Shown here: positions 31,744 through 43,433 of the stretch, piece after piece | Layout of the letters: every line of letters begins with the position of its first letter | How positions within the stretch are numbered: position 1 is the first letter of the stretch | NCBI GenBank assembly: GCA_035135055.1 | Contig: JAVFHQ010000028.1 | Location: 1-64,000 of the forward strand | Source: Oleoguttula mirabilis | Lineage: Eukaryota; Ascomycota; Dothideomycetes; Mycosphaerellales; Teratosphaeriaceae | Direction: 5' to 3' | DNA length: 64,000 nt | The notes under the pieces: model-generated | Seen by the model: only the letters and a program-made list of their open reading frames with translations | Database searches by the model: none | What the model was told of the DNA's origin: nothing | Position numbers and translations under genes: made by a program

Positions 31744-32535
31744 GAACGGTGCGTTTTCATGCGGCGAATGAGCTGTAGTCGGCCATGATAGGTGGGAAGG
31801 CAAAAGGTTCGGTCCTTCGCGGAAGACCCACTATCTGACCTTAGCGAAGGCTTTCCCAGGCAACCTTAAATCAAGGGACAACGATAATACCTCTCGCCTG
31901 ACCTCCAAATGGATGGCTCAGATGCGTATCCGGAGCCATGCATGGCTCATGCGTGGCTACATCGATGCGAATAGCAACGCGTCCGACGCAGCACCGAACG
32001 AATCCGTTCCGCCAAGTCGTGGAGGCTTAATACACGAGAGAATTCCCACGTTCTCATGCTACACCATTATGCATTCCACCGCACTGAGCGACTTCCAGCC
32101 ACCCTTGGCAACATTGGCATTATCAAAGCCTGCACGGCTTCGGCTCTGCTGACCAACCAGCCAAGTCGTGTTGGCGAACTTGGCTCGACTTCACAAAGAA
32201 CTCCAGACCCTATGATGCTTGGCCTCCCTCGCACTGCCTACCACTGACATCACACCTGGCGCCGGGCATAGGCGGGCAAGAGCTCCAGTATGACCACCAT
32301 CAAGCGGTGGTCCTTGGACACTACCATCAATGGTATTCCGTTGTCCTTGGTATTCTTGTCTGTAACGTCAACAGCATCGAGGCGCATACTGTCGCTTAGG
32401 CTGCGCTCGTAAGGTCGACTTGCAAGCAGTGCTCTGGCACCACTCGTTCCCTTTGGTCTATAAGTACTCTGCCTCATCTCGTTCATCAGCTCAACGGGTC
32501 TCATCTCAACATCAAAGACCGGCTTCCATAATACA
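31744..32535. other. intergenic, no gene seen
   Basis: 792 bases between pyruvate decarboxylase and the GMC oxidoreductase. It serves as the promoter of the latter. Nothing else recognised. Confidence 0.4.
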
Positions 32536-34457
32536 ATGTTACCATCCATCTTAACCTTCCTCTTTGCTGCGGCGACTCTCGTGAGTGCCATTCCACGGAA
32601 TCCACCGTCACTTGTTCGAGGCGGCATCACGAATGACACGAGAGCAATCGCTGGTCGGACGTTCGACTACGTGGTTTGCGGCGGCGGGTACGTGAAGCGC
32701 GCACGGAGAAGACGTCGAGTAGGTGCTGACCGATCTCCACGGTCAGTCTGACCGGCCTCACCGTTGCCAGCCGCTTGACCGAAGACGCAAACATTACCGT
32801 CCTGGTCATTGAAGCCGGCTATGACAATCATGCCGACCCTCGGGTCAACGACGTGCGCACTTATGGTCAAGCTTTCGGTTCCGAACTGGACTGGAACCTC
32901 ACTTCTACCCCAATATCGTGGCAGAACGGCAGCGTGCTCCCACTTGTCGCGGGCAGAACGCTCGGCGGAAGCGGCAGCATCAACGGAGCCAGCTGGACCA
33001 AGGGCGCAAGCTCACAATACGACTTGCTGCCTTTGTTGACTGGTGACGATTCCTGGGGCTGGGAGTCATTCAACCAGTACATGCTGCTCGCCGAGCACTT
33101 CAATCCACCAGGAGAGGACGAGATCGCTAGAGGCGCTCAGTTCGATCCAGACTCCCACGGTGAGAATGGTCCCGTGCAAGTCTCTTTTGGAGTATACATG
33201 TTCGACAAACCTCAACAGGAAGCCCTGAATGCCTCCATGAAAGTCTGGAACAAGCCAGGCCTTCCGGGCATCGATGCCGATATCGCGGATGGCACAGTCG
33301 GCCGCGCCGCCATCATCCCGAACATGGTCCAGCCCGACGCCTCTCAAAACCGCTCCTCACCGTTTACCGCATACGCACAGCGCCAGGTCCAGGAACGCAG
33401 CAACTTTGTCATTCTGACAGGCCAACGAGTCACCGAAATTGTCTGGGAAGACTGTCCGGGCATGGTGGCTGAGGGCGTCCGATTTCAGGCATGTCGCAAT
33501 TGCACTTCGCACTTCGCCAGAGCTAGACGAGAAGTCTTGCTCGCAGCGGGCTCGCTTCAGTCTCCGCAGATACTGGAGCTGTCTGGTGTAGGCGATCCTG
33601 TGGTGCTCGCCGCTGCAGGTGTGCCGCTCAAGATGGCTGCTGCCGGCGTTGGGAAGCACATGCAGGAGCAGACGAAGAGTACTCTGGCTTACACGGTCCA
33701 GAATCTGGAGTGGGAGGGCAGTGGTCCGTCCAACGCCATAGCCTTTCCGAAAGTTCCCCAGATTCTACATGGCAATACTTCAGCCACATACCACTGGGTG
33801 ATGAACGGCCTTCCTGACTACGCCATGCAGCTCGAGCGTCAAGATCTCGTTGTCAACGCCAGTGCAGCGTTGATTCCACTCAAGGCTCAGGTCAACAACC
33901 TCTTCCGCAACAACACAGCAGCCGTTGAGGTCTTCTTCTGGAGTTCGCCCACGACCAATCAAATGGGTGTCGACCTTTGGAACCTGATTCCGCTGTCCAG
34001 AGGTATTGTGCACATCCGCACGAACAACTCTTGGGATCACCCGATCGTGCAGCCTTCCTACTTCAACCATCCGCTCGATATAATGCTGCAGACCGCTGTC
34101 AGCAAGCAGACCCGCGAGGTCTTCCAGACCCAGCCATTGGCGCAGTATGTACAGCAAGAGCTTATGCCCGGCAACAGCGTTGGCGAAGATGCTTCTTTCG
34201 ATGAGTGGGAGGGCTGGGTGAAGCAGACTTTCACCTCGGTCTGGCACTATATCGCCACTCTGGCGATGATGAAGGAGGAGTATGGCGGCGTCGTGGACAG
34301 TAGGATGAAGATCTACGGCATCGAGAACGTTCGGGCTATCGATGCCAGCGTGTTGCCGATTCAGCTTTCTGCTCACTTGAGCTCGAGCTTGTATGGGATT
34401 GCTGAGAAAGCAGCGGTGGTGATCAAGGAAGATCAAACTAAGGCGGTTAGTGTCTGA
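32536..34457 (+). CDS. secreted GMC-family FAD oxidoreductase
   Basis: Exons 32536-32687 and 32747-34457 (59-bp intron) give 620 aa, the usual GMC size. An N-terminal signal peptide is clear (MLPSILTFLFAAATLVSA). The FAD-binding motif DYVVCGGGLTGLTVASRL spans the splice, followed by VIEAG and the GMC signature around GRTLGGSGSINGASW. The C-terminal region has VWHYIATLAM and AIDASVLPIQLSAHLSSSLY, which carry the His positions used in alcohol oxidation. Several N-glycosylation sequons fit secretion. The family includes glucose oxidase, aryl-alcohol oxidase and glucose dehydrogenase; which substrate is used cannot be told from sequence. A small secreted-protein gene follows on the opposite strand. 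Confidence 0.92.
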
Positions 34458-34740
34458 GAGTTAGGAAGTAAGCATGGGCCAAACAAGGGCTAGATACCGG
34501 TCACCCTACGAAGGCTGCCGGGGAGAAGATGGAGAAGCCAACGTTGTCTTATAGTTGCTTATGATCGCAACACATATCGGTCGTTTCGCATGGTCGTCGC
34601 TGCTGTTAAGTCATTGTTTTCCTTGCTGTTGATGAATGCTTGCAGGTTGCAAAGTGCCAAGTGGCAGGCACAAGCACACCACGAATGTTCTTCGTCAAGT
34701 CAGTGCCCTCAGCACTCAGCAATTTGTCACGGCCCATAAA

Positions 34741-35266
34741 TCAAGCGAAAGGGTTTGCCACGAAATCCCCGTCATGATCGCAGGTGTCGGACCCAGCGTC
34801 GTTGACGCATGCCTCGGCGCGAACGCCAGTGATCGTGAACGGGGCGTACTTGAGATTGAGCGCGTCTACTTCTGTCCCTGATGTGTGCCATGTGCAGTCA
34901 GCAAGCGAGTGAGAGCTGTTAGATGCGTATACACAGCTTACCATGGCCGTGATCGTCCGTCACCTTGCCCTTATCTTCGTAGTAGCCTGCAGCAAGATAC
35001 ACACGGAGGAAGCCATACACTTCGTGCGAATCGCCTTTGGTATCTCGCGCAAATATACTATATTCAATCTTGTCGATGTCTGTGAAGGTCACGTCGGCGC
35101 ACGTGAAAGCGCCAAGTGTTTTGCCGGAGGAGTCGCCTGCGCAGAGGTGGTGCGAATCTGCACGCTTCTCCGTGGTGGGCAATGGATAGCTGACCTCCTC
35201 CAGCCAAGCCTGGAGGATGCCGATGGTTGCAAGAGCCAGCTTGATGGTGTTGGTGGTCAGCTGCAT
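34741..35266 (-). CDS. small secreted four-cysteine protein (effector-like)
   Basis: Exons 34942-35266 and 34741-34877 (64-bp intron, branch gctgac, acceptor catcag) give 153 aa. The N-terminus has a hydrophobic signal-like segment (KLALATIGILQAWL), then a Lys-Arg dibasic site (TTEKRADSHH) that would suit Kex2 processing. The mature part has four Cys (HHLCAG, FTCADV, EACVND, DTCDHD), enough for two disulfides, with Asp- and Gly-rich stretches. A 26-bp intron ending at ctaacag is also possible on paper but is too short. No family was recognised. Size, secretion signal and even Cys number are typical of fungal secreted effectors, but that role is only inferred. Confidence 0.72.
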
Positions 35267-35973
35267 GATGTGTGATGGAGTGAAGAGGCTCCTATTCCTT
35301 TAGCGGGTGAGTTTCAAGGGGATGAAGTGGGTGAGTCTTGATAGCGTAGTACTTATGCATGTCTGCTCTCCAGCTGCCAAGGTATCAGGCCATCGCCAAG
35401 GAGGCGACCGGGATTCTCAACATCACGTACGCGGTAGGATGGACTGTAATGAACACAGGGTGGCACAGCCAAGACTCACGTACAACCCTCGTCAGACGAT
35501 ACCTCCTGTCACGCGGTTGATAGTCATGTCATCTTCGCGCAAACAGCCATACCCGCAGGTTTCTGCCAAGTACTCTGTCGCTTAGCAGTTACACAGCGTG
35601 GTCGACTGATGTGCATGGATGATTGGTCGTCGCTATGTACCGGTAAATCAGCCGCTGCTGAGACGCACACAAGCGAAGCACTGTGAAGCAGGTCACTTCC
35701 AGAGGGCTTGCCTTAGAACAGACCCATATCTACCTTTAGATATATGCTTTTCATCGTGGTTCATCAGTCGTCTCTTCGTAGTCGTCGATGTCGTTGATTT
35801 GCCACGTCAGCGCCGACGGACGGGGTAGGGTCGACGTTGCTGTCTTCGCTGGAGGAGTGTCGTCTCGTAATATACGCGCGGCCCGCGCAATCCAACGCCC
35901 GCTCTAGCAGCCGATAGCGCCACTTCGTCGCGCTGCCGGACAGATACCTGCGATACGGATTATGACGACGTGC
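35267..35973. other. intergenic, no gene seen
   Basis: 707 bases: the promoter of the small secreted protein and the 3' side of the dsRBD-protein gene. No gene recognised. Confidence 0.4.
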
Positions 35974-37344
35974 TTACTGAAGCCTACTTTGCCTGATCTG
36001 CTCGAGCACATGGAGCAGTTCGCGACAGCACAGCTCGCGAGCCTTCTTCTTGCCGAAGACGTGGTCGACCTTCGCGACCGTACCCCTGAGCCTTGGCTCA
36101 GCCTCGGCATCCCGGTCGCAAAAGCGAACCGACATGCTGACGAATGATCCTCCCATCTGCTCGGGTTGTAGCTCTGCGCCTGGAGGCGGCAGAGACGGAT
36201 GAGAGTCCCAGACAGGCGAACTGAAGCCCAGGGAGGCCGCGACCTCGTGCACCCGCTGAGGTAGCGTAGTTGCATCGGCAGCATCCACATCCATGTCATT
36301 CACGAGTTGCGTGAGCCCAGTCTGGCCAGGAGTCGTCGGCGATCGTGGGTCCTCTATCTTCACGCGCTTCGCTGGCATGGCCGCGGGCATCCTACTTTGA
36401 CTGCGGAGCCAGAGGACTGCCTCCCTAGCAGCTGCCCTCTTAGCTTCCTGCTTGGAAGGGTACAAATCATCGTCGGAGCCGAAAGGGGTCAGCGGTCCGT
36501 CGGCGATCCGGACGGCGCAAGCGAACCGAATTGGGGTGGTGAAGGTGCGTGCTTCCGTGTACTCCGGCAGCGCGAGATGTTTTGCTTGGGCGTGGTCTAC
36601 ATAGAAGCTCATTAATCGGGAGCCGAGAGTGGTCTTCGCGACTACGTCTTCCTTTGGCGCGAGAACAATTAGTGACGTTCAACACTTACCTTGCAGAATC
36701 CCAACGAAGTTCTCGCTGTTGAGCTCGACAGTACTGATTCTCGAAGCTGGCGCCTCGGAAGTCTTGCGCTTCATGCTTTTCAGCCGATCCTCCATCTTTT
36801 GCAAGACTGGTAGCGCCAGCCTGCAGACCTCTTCCTTGGCATGCTTCTTGTTGACGAACGGACCAGGCGCCTCGACGACTTCGCCACCAAAACTGACTGT
36901 AGCGGATGAGACGCCATATGTGAAATTGGGCACGATCAAGTGGTTCACACAGAGGTTGTTGAAGCGGATGGCGCATTCCGGATTGATCTTCGTTGCTTTG
37001 ACTTGGAAGAGCTTCGGTTTCGGAGACCACGGGTTCTCCTTCTCGAAATCGCCTATGTCTTGCAGGTTCGGAGAGTCGTCCTTCTCCACATCCACATCCA
37101 TTGACGGGAACTTGAAGATAGCTTGTGCGGACGGCGGAGGCGTGTTTTCGCCCAAGGACTGCACCGGCGTGGCCATCACCGTGGCTTTACGCTTTAGCGA
37201 GGCTCGGGCCTTTGGTGTAAGAGCTGTGTCGAGGGAGACGTGCGTATGCTGCCGAGCTATTTGTACGTTTTGCTCTGCTGGAGATGATGCTGGAGTAAGA
37301 GAGCCATCCGGTTTGCGGACGAGGAGGTGTTTAAGTAGGTCCAT
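35974..37344 (-). CDS. protein with three dsRNA-binding-like domains
   Basis: Exons 36690-37344 and 35974-36596 (93-bp intron) give 425 aa. Splicing at atgtag|AC joins ENFVGILQ to DHAQAKHLALPEY, restoring the opening helix of a dsRBD that continues to PSKQEAKRAAAREAVLWL (about residues 210-290). A dsRBD-like segment precedes it (NNLCVNHLIVPNFTYGV, then FVNKKHAKEEVCRLALPVL) and another ends the protein (VFGKKKARELCCRELLHVL). Each ends in the basic KKxA helix that contacts RNA. No RNase III, helicase or deaminase domain is visible. A role in double-stranded RNA metabolism or silencing is an inference. The ATG at 37344 is the first in frame. Confidence 0.78.
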
Positions 37345-37900
37345 GATTGCTGCGCGTGCCTTATGCTAGCACATGCAAGGTGTCGGCAAGTTCCGTTAGG
37401 CAGACGTGCCTCCTTTTCACGCGTCTCCACGCGCATTCGAGAGTTGAGGTGAATGTGTCAGAAACCTCTCTAGCCGATCGCTCGTGAAGGTTTGACATGT
37501 ACTTGATGCGACCGAGCTGAGCGTCGGCTCAGTGTCCGGTCCCGCTCCACGGTGAATGTCGTAGTGAAAATGCACGAGCAGTAGAAGTTGAGCTCTGCCA
37601 GCATGCGATCAAGCGATTGACCTTGTGCGATCCTGGAGCAGTACCTAGGTGAATGGACGAATTGGTGTCACGAAGAGGAGTGGCTCGGAGCTTACGGACT
37701 AGTAGAGCTTGCGTTTGGACAAAAGAAGGGAAGCAGCGATGAAGCTGCCAAGAACGGCGCTGCTGCCTCAAGGTTTCGTTATTGCCTTCGCAGGACAAGC
37801 CATGCAGACCGCATTCATTGAAAAGCACTGAAGAGGCTTTGGCTCCGCAATTCGCCACAACGGAGTGCGATCCTAAAGGAACCTCCACTTCTACGTCAAC
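37345..37900. promoter_or_regulatory. divergent intergenic region
   Basis: 556 bases between the outward-facing dsRBD-protein gene and LPxELRN member I. No motif recognised. Confidence 0.4.
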
Positions 37901-39125
37901 ATGGCCGCCCGACTGCTGCGACATCAGTCCGAGCAAATCGCAAATGCTCTAGCAGTGGTGCGAAGCCTTGATGGTGACCACTCACACATCATCACGCTGC
38001 TCCAGGCGCAGCTCGCCGACTTTCCAAGCTTGCCAGAGAACAGTAAGCCGACTCGTGCTCTCGCGATGCATACCCTACCGTCTTTGCTGAACATGAACAG
38101 AGGCCACTCCTCAGACAGAGTCCCAGGTCTTCCGCTTCGTCGACCTGCCACCTGAGCTGCGGAACGTGATATACGAGCTGTGCTTAGCCAAGGGCAAGGT
38201 GTTCCTGCGACCGCGTCCTACCTACGACCAAAGATACGAAGGCTACGAGCATTTCGACAGACCCGACTGGCAGCTTCTGTCAGTCAGCCGCCAGGTCCGC
38301 ACCGAGGCTGTTGCGGTGTTGACCAGCCACAACCATTTTGTCATCAGCTATGAACACGATGGCTGGGAGCCATTCTTAGGGCCGAACGGGCACCACGCCA
38401 AGATTCCGATGGCCTGCAAACAAGTCGCGCTTGCAACTCATGTCCGCAAGCATTTGAACTCCGTCAGCATTACATTCGAGCTTCGAAACATGGTCGGCGA
38501 TGCCGTGCGTCTGGCAAGATACGGACGGAGCCTGAGCGACAGCGAGGACGGAGAGGCCTCTGTGCTGCATACGCATGAGCGCATTGGAGACTTGTGTGGC
38601 CAGTGGTGGCAACTCGCCAAGAGGGCAGCCTGCCCGAACCTTCGTTTCTTGCAAGTCAACATAGCGAACTGCCTCTGTCCGATCGGATGCCATCGGCTCA
38701 TTCACGAAGCTGCGAATGCCATCAGGGAGACTTCGTTCGGTCGTCGCCTCGAGGTGATTGAGATCCTAGGCACGGTGAGCAGCTCTGAGCGTACAGCATT
38801 CATCCGTGCCCTTTTCAGATACGAAGAGGAGTTATACGAAAATGGGTATTTCCTGCGAATTTTCGAAAACTGTCGTCCTATTGTTGGGTTCAGAAATTAC
38901 CGGACTGAGGAAGACGAGCCTTCCTCTTTCGCAAACGACCGTGGGGAGCCGCTGGAGGATGAGGACGTGAATCTTGGGCCTCTAATCGACGAGCACAAGC
39001 GGAAGCTCCGTCGTGAACGCAATAGCCGTGGGTGTCTTGCTCGCCTCTTCGTAAGCGAGACCGACAACGAGACCGACAATGAGGACAACGATGACAGCGA
39101 AGTTGGGGAAGAGGACGACGGCTAG
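37901..39125 (+). CDS. LPxELRN family member I (long form)
   Basis: Exons 37901-38042 and 38101-39125 (58-bp intron, acceptor gaacag) give 388 aa, nearly twice the other members. The spliced frame reads SQVFRFVDLPPELRNVIYEL at about residues 56-75, followed by LLSVSRQVRTEAVAVL and SHNHFVISY. The N-terminal 50 residues form a helix-like segment (LLRHQSEQIANALAVV). The C-terminus is charged, ending in a strongly acidic tail (ETDNEDNDDSEVGEEDD). This is the most standard F-box-like/2EXR-type member. It stands about 9 kb from the rest of the cluster and appears intact. Confidence 0.8.
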
Positions 39126-39523
39126 TCCACTCGTGACGGCGACCCAGAGCCATGCCGCTCACACATTGTACAGATGATGCGAGGCAGGCAGAGATAGCGC
39201 TCAGCCGGCTGCGAGGCCACACGCTTCGAAGTAAGGAAGTACGTGAGGCCCTCGATGGTACAGCCACGGGTCTGGCATGTCGAGGATGGCGCTGTGTCAG
39301 ACCTCACCACGTATGATAGCGAGTACGGTCAACTCAGCGATATTGCAACGGTTAGGTCATGGTGTACCGATCACTATTGTGCAGTGGCCTCCGTTGGACT
39401 GCCGCTGGCTGTCATGCAATAAGTACGTAGACTGCCGGCAACCCTGAACGCCACCCAATACCGCGCTATGCAATGCGAGAGAAAAGCAAGTTGGTATCAT
39501 TATATCGTTCATGTCCATGGCTA
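39126..39523. other. convergent intergenic region
   Basis: 398 bases between the 3' ends of two genes. No gene or clear terminator seen. Confidence 0.4.
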
Positions 39524-40098
39524 CTACACCTTCTCCGCCCGCGGCTTCCGCTCGCCGCGTTTTGGTAAGGTCCACGGTACAGCGCAGATGATCTGCAGGT
39601 GCATGTTAGCCAGCCGCCACACACCAAGTCTTTACTCAACAAGCAGCAAGCAGACTCACCTCGCCCTCAGCATATGCCCAAAAGTACACCGCACACCCGA
39701 TCAGATAGTACAACGCCGGGTTCGTACCCTGATACAACAGCACTGACGCGAGACTACACAACGGCAGCCACATCATGCGCGCTTCTATGCTCTTGTGCAG
39801 GGCGGTGCCGGCGAGGTACTTGAGCGGCCATTCGTAGGCGAGGGAGACGAATGCGAGGAGTAGGTTGATGATCTGGAGGATGGGGATGGGTCTAACGGCG
39901 CCGTCGAGGGTTTTGGTGAGGAAGTCGAAGAAGATTTTGGGCCAGAAGAAGGCGGAGAGGGCGGCGGCGACTTGGTCTAGTAGACCGGTGTCAGTGGGTT
40001 GGAGGGTGACTGTGCTCATGATTGAGGCGGCGAGACGTACATGCTGCTGCTGTGAGGATGATGAGGCGGGCCCAGTGGTTCTTGATGAGCTTGCCCAT
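39524..40098 (-). CDS. conserved small fungal multi-pass membrane protein
   Basis: Three exons (40041-40098, 39660-39976, 39524-39592) with 64- and 67-bp introns give 147 aa. Spliced motifs: MGKLIKNHWARLIILTAAAY, then QVAAAL and FFWPKIFFDFLT, LQIINLLLAFVSLAYEWPLK, LLYQGTNPALYYLIG and the end EGEIICAVPWTLPKR. Four hydrophobic segments suggest an integral membrane protein. I recall this as a widely conserved uncharacterised ascomycete family (catalogued as a DUF; the number DUF7727 is from memory and should be checked). The minute first and last exons are fixed by the family-like ends. It is divergent from noxA. Confidence 0.85.
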
Positions 40099-41283
40099 GC
40101 TGCTGCTGCTGTTGCTGCGCGCGGACTCTGTGAGGGAGAGGGAGAGACAGCAATGCGCAGGTGAGCGGTGCAGTATTGCTACCGTGCGGGTCGCGTATGC
40201 TTCATGGTCTGAGGTAGGGTTGTGCAGAGGAGAGCTGAAGAGCGGACGAAGTGTCCGCGATAAGGCTGCGGTACAGTGGAGGTGGTGGCTTGCAGTCGGT
40301 CACAAACTCTCACGGTGCGGTGCGGCGAGGTGATGAGGGTAAGGTTCGTCCGCTTCTAGCTCTACTAGATGCAAGATGCAAGTGCTGTGGAAGTGGTGGA
40401 AGCGGCGAAGCGAGAACTGGACCTACGATGTGTGATAGAGGATGTCCGGTCACAAGCCTCATCTACCAAGATGGGCGAAGCATTACGCATGGCTTTAACC
40501 TTTCGTGCGGTGGGTGAGATGGATGCAGGGACGACATGTCGTTAAGCGCCGCCGGCAGCGAATCGAAACCACGAAGAGCTTTGAGTTTCGTAGACGCACA
40601 TCTTGAGCGGAGCGGGCCTCGTGCGGGGCGCGAGTGATGTGGGGTCCGCGATGCAGCTTGACATGCGCACCAATAACAGCTCACTATCGTCGTAGCCACG
40701 TCACTAGCGTGGGCGGCAAAGCAGGGTCGCACACGTCCGGGTCGCGCCGCGTAATCTGCAGGCACTTTCGTCTCCGCAGGAACACGGTACACCGACGCCC
40801 ACTCGTTCGCAAAGCGCTGCTTTCGGGCGTGCGATAGGCTGGATGCGGTGGAAGTCCTGCATGGTCGGTGAAAGAGACGCACGGCAAGGTGAGGTCGGTA
40901 AGACCGTGAGCTGCGTAGATCTGAGCCCACGTGCTTGGCCCTCCGCGACGGTAAGTGAGGGTGTCTTTCTTTTCCTTCTCGACATATTCCCACATTTGAG
41001 GACAGAAAGAAGTCGACAGGACCATAAGGTGTGGTGAGGAAAAGCACATTTGCAGAGCAAGGACAACTACAAGGCATACCAAGATACTCGATTGGACGAC
41101 AGCGGATAGCAAGAGCAAGCCAGCCATCAGCAATCATAGGTACTAGAGCATACGCACATTGACCACAATGCTGCGATAGCTGTGCGTGCCGCCTATACCA
41201 CTGCTGTCCGGCTCGCAGGGTCGAGGCGGGGCGCGAAGCACCCACCAGACCGCCACCACCTCCTCACATACCCAAACAACACC
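40099..41283. promoter_or_regulatory. long divergent intergenic region upstream of noxA
   Basis: 1185 bases between the small membrane-protein gene and noxA. A long open frame on the minus strand (40463-41245) has a non-ATG start and no protein-like features, so I treat the stretch as regulatory. Confidence 0.45.
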
Positions 41284-43021
41284 ATGGCGGCGCAACAGAA
41301 GTCCTGGCTCGCCTCCCAGCTCACCTGGCGCAAGCTCACCTTCTATACCCTCTTCCACGGCCTGCACCTCTTCCTCTTCATCCTGGGCTGGTACCTCCAA
41401 GCCTCGGACCAGAAGCTCGCCGCCCTCAACGCCCTCCACTTCTCCGTCTGGTTCTCCCGCGGCGCCGGCCTCTGCCTCAGCGTCGACGTCCTCCTCATCC
41501 TGCTGCCCATGTGCCGCAACCTCCTCAAGATCATCCGTCCGAAGATCAGATGGCTGCCGCTGGATGAGAGCCAGTGGTTCCATAGGCAGGTGGCGTACAG
41601 CATGCTGATGTGGACCTGCGTGCACGTCAGCGCGCACTACGTCAACTTCTTCAACGTCGAGCGCTCGCAGGTCCGGCCCGAAGCCGCCGTGCAGATCCAC
41701 TACTCGCAAGCCGGCGGCGTCACGGGGCATGTCATGCTGTTGTGCATGCTGCTCATGTTCACCACGGCTCATGCCAAGATCCGACAGCAGAGCTTCGAGA
41801 CGTTTTGGTATACGCACCACCTCTTTATCCCGTTCTTGTTGGCCATGTACACGCATGCGACGGGGTGCTTTGTGCGGGATAGCACGGATGCGTATAGTCC
41901 GTTTGCGGGCAAGCCATTTTGGAGTCATTGCATAGGATATGAGGGCTGGCGGTGGGAGCTAATTGGCGGCGGACTGTATCTGTGCGAGAGGGTCTATCGC
42001 GAGATCCGGAGTCGGCGGCAGACGGAGATCATCAAGGTCGTGCGGCATCCTTATGGTAAGACATACACTCACTCCGCCCGCATGATACCTCAAGGGCCTC
42101 CTGACTAACCTACTACGCATTACAGACGCCGTCGAGATCCAATTTCGCAAGCCCTCGATGCACTACAAAGCCGGCCAGTGGCTCTTTCTCAACCTGCCCT
42201 CAGTCAGCACCACGCAATGGCACCCTTTCACCATCACCTCCTGCCCCTTCGACCCCTACATCTCCGTGCACGTGCGCCAAGTCGGCGACTTCACGCGCTC
42301 CCTTGCCTCCGCCCTCGGCGCCGGGCCCGAGCAGCAGAAACTCTACGACGAGCTCGACCCTATGGGCATGTACGAAGTCGCGCTGCAGAACGGGCAGGAG
42401 ATGCCACGCCTCCGCATCGACGGGCCGTATGGCGCGCCGGCAGAGGATGTGTTTGAGAACGAGGTGGCCGTGTTGATTGGGACGGGCATAGGCGTGACGC
42501 CCTGGGCGGCCATCCTAAAGAATATCTGGCATATGCGGCTGAGCCCGAACCCACCTAAACGACTGCGGAGGGTGGAGTTCATCTGGGTGTGCAAGGACAC
42601 GACGTCCTTTGAATGGTTCCAGGCGCTCCTCTCCTCTCTCGAAGCCCAGTCGCTCAGCATGACCGGCCCCGGCGCCGAGACGGAGTTCCTGCGCATCCAC
42701 ACGTACCTGACGCAACGCATGGACATCGACACGGCGCAGAACATCGTGCTCAACTCCGTCGGCACGGACAAGGATCCGCTGACCGAGCTCTCGAGCCGGA
42801 CGAATTTCGGTCGGCCGGATTTCAAGCGCTTGCTGGTGGGCATGCGGGAGGGCATTCTGAACCAGAGCTATATCCCTGGGTTGGCGCGGGGCGCGAAGCG
42901 GAAGGCGGAGGTGGGCGTGTACTTCTGCGGGCCGAATGTTGCGGCGCGGGATATCCGGAAGGCGTGCAAGGAGGCGACGATTGATGAGGTCAAGTTTAAG
43001 TTTTGGAAGGAGCACTTTTGA
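41284..43021 (+). CDS. noxA: NADPH oxidase, NoxA/Nox1 type
   Basis: Transfers electrons from NADPH through FAD and two hemes across the membrane to make superoxide; in fungi it acts in hyphal differentiation. Exons 41284-42055 and 42126-43021 (70-bp intron) give 555 aa, the usual NoxA length. The N-terminal half has six hydrophobic segments with paired heme His in WFHRQVAYSMLMWTCVHVSA and WYTHHLFIPFLLAMYTHA. FAD binding is shown by WHPFTITSCP, NADPH binding by IGTGIGVTPWAAIL and VYFCGPNVAA, and the C-terminus is the conserved KFWKEHF. No EF-hand N-terminal extension is present, which excludes NoxC. The lack of the NoxB N-terminal extension favours NoxA. Confidence 0.95.
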
Positions 43022-43433
43022 GGTAGTGTTCTTGGCGTTTTGTGGTACGGATGGAGCAGGGATACCAAGGCATGAATGGATGGTTGGCTGGGCTATGGGG
43101 CGGGTTGAGGAGATGGGTATCATGAGGTATATGTACATTGTGTACCAGCAATCCAGCGTCCCTTGTGCGCCGCAGGCTTCATCGCTCGAGGGCAGTCCCG
43201 CAGCGTAGCCCCCTATCGTACAACACCAGCAGATCCTAGCCACGGCGCTTTCAGCTCTGTAGGCCACATACCTAGTCTCCGCAGTTGTTTTGGCTTGCTG
43301 AGCAATGCTGCTATTGCCCAACAGCCCAGCCCAATGTCGCTTTTTTCGCCGCCCTCGCTGCTCAATTCCCTGCGCAACCTACTCCCTGTGATGCATAGAG
43401 AGGTCTCCCGACAGGTGGTCAGGCGTCCCATCC
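43022..43433. other. convergent intergenic region, noxA / TIM10
   Basis: 412 bases between two 3' ends. Nothing recognised. Confidence 0.4.

Noticed and set aside
34878..34941. 26-bp intron (ending ctaacag) in the small secreted-protein gene
   Set aside because: Too short for a fungal spliceosomal intron; the 64-bp alternative using a gctgac branch keeps the frame.
40463..41245. Long minus-strand open frame (260 codons) upstream of noxA
   Set aside because: Starts at a non-ATG codon, has no recognisable motif and occupies the divergent promoter of noxA; GC-rich DNA favours chance open frames.
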